Part shown: positions 7,608-9,492 of the stretch, in pieces
Numbering within the stretch: position 1 is the first letter of the stretch
Layout of the letters: each line of letters opens with the position of its first letter
Assembly: GCA_002172355.2 (NCBI GenBank)
Contig: NHGH02000022.1
Span: forward strand, 29,756 to 39,247
Direction: 5' to 3'
Length of the DNA stretch: 9,492 bases
Source: Euryarchaeota archaeon TMED132
GTDB taxonomy: Archaea; Thermoplasmatota; Poseidoniia; Poseidoniales; Poseidoniaceae
Program-made: the position numbers and the translations under genes
Notes under the pieces: model-generated
Told to the model about the DNA's origin: nothing
Database searches by the model: none
Seen by the model: the letters and a program-made list of their open reading frames with translations, nothing else

Positions 7608-8402
7608 CAAAGAGCATTCAATAATCGCTTCATCAACCGAAGCATCTTGGTGTACCAACATGACGATTGCTTTAGCGATTGACTCGACTTGTGGGTGTCC
7701 AAAAATCTGTCTACCCATACACACGCCAGATGCTCCCGAGTCTAATGCATCTCGAATCATAGTTAAAATCGCTCTACTATCGCCTGTAGATGGGCCCCCT
7801 GCTACAAGAATTGGTATTGGAACCGCATTCGCAATTTCAGTAAAACTTTCTTTATCTCCCGTCCAGACGGTCTTAGCTGCATCACAGCCTAATTCAAAAG
7901 CCAATCTTACTGCATGAGCATTTCCTTTGGTAACATCGTCTTCCATTATATTCAAATTAGGACCTCTAGCATAAACCATGCCAAACATGGGTAGTCCTTC
8001 AAGAACAGCTTGACGACTAATTTCACCCATTCTCTCCATCATTTCTGGTTCTTTTACACTCCCCATATTGACTTGACAGGAAACTCCAACACCGCCTCTT
8101 TTTCGAACTTCATCAACACTGCCCACTAGGACTTTATTTGATGCCTCGCTTCCACCATGCCTTGTTGATGCAGATAAATGGACAATCATACTAGTGTTTG
8201 TGTTTTCACATAATTTATGGTAATGTCCAACAATACCTTTGTGGGCAATAATCGCATCTACTCCAGCAGAGATTAGCGACTTTATTGTAGATTCTGTGTC
8301 TTTTAATCCTTCAACTGGATAGTCCGAAACCCCATGGTCAATAGGTACCCAAACACCACGTCCACTAGGTAGAATCTTAGACAACAAGTCGCCTTTGCCC
8401 AT
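7605..8402 (-). CDS. aroA': 2-amino-3,7-dideoxy-D-threo-hept-6-ulosonate (ADH) synthase
   Basis: This is an archaeal class I aldolase-like enzyme. It condenses aspartate semialdehyde with 6-deoxy-5-ketofructose-1-phosphate to ADH, the entry to the archaeal route to dehydroquinate. It has 265 residues. Visible motifs are VPIDHG (19-24, Asp22), AHKGIVGHY (53-61), a Tyr-Arg pair in VYARG (143-147, Tyr144), the Schiff-base lysine in AAKTVWTGD (175-183, Lys177), LVAGGPSTG (199-207) and GVCMGRQIFGH (226-236). Relatives include plain fructose-bisphosphate aldolases. The assignment to ADH synthase rests on overall similarity to the Methanocaldococcus MJ0400 type and on the adjacent dehydroquinate synthase II gene. 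It is first in the minus-strand operon, behind a TATA-like promoter. The ATG at 8402 has no close ribosome site; a G-rich stretch lies about 15 bases upstream, so the leader is probably short. Confidence 0.93.
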   Translation of the reverse strand: MGKGDLLSKILPSGRGVWVPIDHGVSDYPVEGLKDTESTIKSLISAGVDAIIAHKGIVGHYHKLCENTNTSMIVHLSASTRHGGSEASNKVLVGSVDEVRKRGGVGVSCQVNMGSVKEPEMMERMGEISRQAVLEGLPMFGMVYARGPNLNIMEDDVTKGNAHAVRLAFELGCDAAKTVWTGDKESFTEIANAVPIPILVAGGPSTGDSRAILTMIRDALDSGASGVCMGRQIFGHPQVESIAKAIVMLVHQDASVDEAIIECSL

Positions 8403-8438
8403 GATAGTGCGAACAGTTCCCCCCTCTCAATGCTTTGC

Positions 8439-8448
8439 TTTTTTATAT
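8439..8448 (-). promoter_or_regulatory. TATA-like promoter of the aromatic operon
   Basis: Read on the minus strand, ATATAAAAAA follows TTTTCG, as expected for a TATA box with an upstream BRE-like element. It lies about 37-46 bases before the ADH synthase ATG. A start site some 25 bases downstream of the box centre would fall near 8417 and give a leader of about 15 bases. It is the only intergenic promoter candidate for the five-gene operon. Confidence 0.5.
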
Positions 8449-8504
8449 CGAAAATATGTGAGGGATTTTATCTTAATGGAAGATTAAATAATCTCTTTCA
8501 GTAG

Positions 8505-8516
8505 CGAAAATATATA
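8505..8516 (+). promoter_or_regulatory. TATA-like promoter of the DUF2135 coiled-coil gene
   Basis: CGAAAATATATA reads as a BRE-like CGAAAA followed by a TATA box, 45 to 56 bases before the ATG at 8561. A start site near 8537 would leave a leader of about 20-25 bases. The 158-base intergenic region holding this and the opposite promoter shows no RNA gene or further reading frame that I can support. Confidence 0.5.
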
Positions 8517-8560
8517 CTTTTGACCGATGCTTCAATAGACATGTTCGATATGGGGTTGAC

Positions 8561-9492
8561 ATGGATACGGCTTCTTTGGGCGTTATGGCTCTCATGGGTG
8601 GCGGATTTTTGCTAGGTATGTGGTATATTCTAGTAAGAAAAGATGCCAAGTTAAACATGCGTCCAGGAATGTCTGCCGAAGGACTTAGGCAAGGTAGTGG
8701 CGCTCCGAGTTTTGGACAAACGAAACAGGAGATTGACCGTAAATTAGCCTTAGTCGAAGATAAAAGGCGCCGTCAACAAATCATAGACTCCCGTCTTGCG
8801 GTTCAAGAAGCCGAACGAATGGCATCCGATCAAGCACGTTTGCTGGAAGAAGAGGCAGAGAGAGAAAGACTCCGTCGAGAAGAACAACGCAGACTTGCTG
8901 AAGAACAAGAAAAGAATAGGCTTGAGGAGGAAGAACGTCAACGCCTAGAGGCAGAAGAAGCTGAGCGTAAAAGACGAGATGAAGATCAAAAACTTTCCAA
9001 AGAACGAGAAGAGGAAGAGGCTCGTTTAGAGGCAGAAAGAGAAGAACTTCGCCAACTTGAAATGGCTGCAGCCGAAGAACAGAGATTGGCAGAATTAGAA
9101 GCTGCTAAATTACAAGAAGAAATGGAATCAAGAGCGGCTGCAGAGGCTGCTATGGCGGAATTACAAGAAAGATTAGCAAGAGAAGGCGCAATGAGCGGAG
9201 ATGTACAGATTTCCCTTATGTGGGAGAATTATAATGATTTAGACCTTCACGTTGTATGTCCATCTGGTGAAAGAATCCATGGCGGAAATAAGGTTTCTGA
9301 ATGTGGTGGAGAGTTAGATGTTGATGCAAATGTTAGAGCAGAGACCAAAAAGCCGGTTGAAAATGTAGTATGGCAGGGAATATCAGCATCCCCCGGTTCA
9401 TATCAAGTATATGTTCATCATTACAAGAAGCACAGAAAGCGAAGAACACGTGACCCAACTAAATTCCAAATCATTGTCAATAATGTTGGAGA
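8561..9492 (+). CDS. Membrane-anchored charged-helix protein with DUF2135/YfaP-like domain (3' end cut by window edge)
   Basis: A reading frame from the ATG at 8561 stays open for 310 codons to the right edge; no stop is seen, so the gene continues outside. Residues 6-25 form one hydrophobic segment followed by RKDAK, suggesting a membrane anchor with the rest probably cytoplasmic. After a short linker, residues about 54-208 form an extremely Glu/Arg/Lys/Ala/Leu-rich helix, a coiled coil or single stable helix. Residues about 214-310 resemble the DUF2135 domain (COG4676, YfaP). The cores are LMWENYNDLDLHV (219-231), CPSGERIHGGN (233-243), CGGELDVDANV (248-258), PVENVVW (265-271) and GSYQVYVHHY (279-288). 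Cys233 and Cys248 flank a loop and could pair or bind metal. TGGGGT lies about six bases upstream of the ATG. It is transcribed away from the aromatic operon. Domain recognition is from memory of the family, and function is unknown. Confidence 0.88.
   Translation, partial: MDTASLGVMALMGGGFLLGMWYILVRKDAKLNMRPGMSAEGLRQGSGAPSFGQTKQEIDRKLALVEDKRRRQQIIDSRLAVQEAERMASDQARLLEEEAERERLRREEQRRLAEEQEKNRLEEEERQRLEAEEAERKRRDEDQKLSKEREEEEARLEAEREELRQLEMAAAEEQRLAELEAAKLQEEMESRAAAEAAMAELQERLAREGAMSGDVQISLMWENYNDLDLHVVCPSGERIHGGNKVSECGGELDVDANVRAETKKPVENVVWQGISASPGSYQVYVHHYKKHRKRRTRDPTKFQIIVNNVG

Noticed and set aside
7605..8402. Ordinary glycolytic fructose-bisphosphate aldolase
   Set aside because: The fold is shared, but immediate linkage to dehydroquinate synthase II and shikimate kinase makes ADH synthase far more likely.
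8470..8484. Small inverted repeat ATCTT-AATGG-AAGAT between the divergent promoters
   Set aside because: A five-base stem in AT-rich DNA is weak and no function can be supported from it alone.
8473..8658. Minus-strand 61-residue reading frame
   Set aside because: It runs antisense through the DUF2135 gene start and the divergent promoter region, with no ribosome site and no recognisable protein character.
8750..8941. Minus-strand 63-residue reading frame rich in Phe and Leu
   Set aside because: It is the antisense shadow of the Glu/Arg-rich helix, which naturally reads as a hydrophobic Phe/Leu/Ser string on the other strand.
1..9492. CRISPR arrays, tRNA or rRNA genes, insertion sequences, attachment sites
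   Set aside because: I looked for repeats with regular spacers, conserved RNA cores, transposase motifs and terminal repeats and saw none; almost all of the window is protein-coding.

Overview
The window looks like a chromosomal segment of an archaeon with modest GC content. The strongest evidence is a five-gene block on the minus strand that uses archaeal-type enzymes for the start and middle of aromatic amino acid synthesis. These are a fructose-bisphosphate-aldolase-like ADH synthase and dehydroquinate synthase II, which replace bacterial AroF/G/H and AroB, and a GHMP-family shikimate kinase. Supporting signs are TATA/BRE-like promoter elements in the one divergent intergenic region and Shine-Dalgarno sites of the GAGGTGAT type. 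The MoxR/DUF58 block, gene style and composition would suit a marine euryarchaeon of the Poseidoniia / Marine Group II kind. That placement is inference; nothing here proves a lineage.

Layout. (1) Positions 2-3216, plus strand: a MoxR-family AAA+ ATPase that runs off the left edge, a DUF58 (VWA-like) protein with two N-terminal membrane segments, and an unrecognised protein with about six membrane segments. They are closely spaced and probably one transcription unit. (2) Positions 3218-8402, minus strand, converging on the first block with a single base between stop codons. In transcription order the genes are ADH synthase (8402-7605), dehydroquinate synthase II (7595-6570), archaeal shikimate kinase (6564-5665), chorismate synthase (5612-4536) and aspartate kinase (4543-3218). 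(3) Positions 8403-8560: a 158-base divergent intergenic region with a TATA-like box for each direction. (4) Positions 8561-9492, plus strand: a gene with no stop codon inside the window. It encodes an N-terminal membrane anchor, a highly charged helix of about 150 residues and a C-terminal DUF2135/YfaP-like domain.

How the genes work together. Aspartate kinase makes aspartyl phosphate, the precursor of aspartate semialdehyde. ADH synthase condenses aspartate semialdehyde with a deoxyketohexose phosphate, and dehydroquinate synthase II converts the product to 3-dehydroquinate. Shikimate kinase and chorismate synthase act later in the same pathway. Dehydroquinase, shikimate dehydrogenase, EPSP synthase and aspartate-semialdehyde dehydrogenase are not in the window and must be encoded elsewhere. 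The MoxR/DUF58/membrane-protein block resembles the MoxR-chaperone plus DUF58 pairs found widely in prokaryotes, whose exact clients are generally unknown. The DUF2135 coiled-coil protein faces the aromatic operon from its own promoter, and its role is not known.
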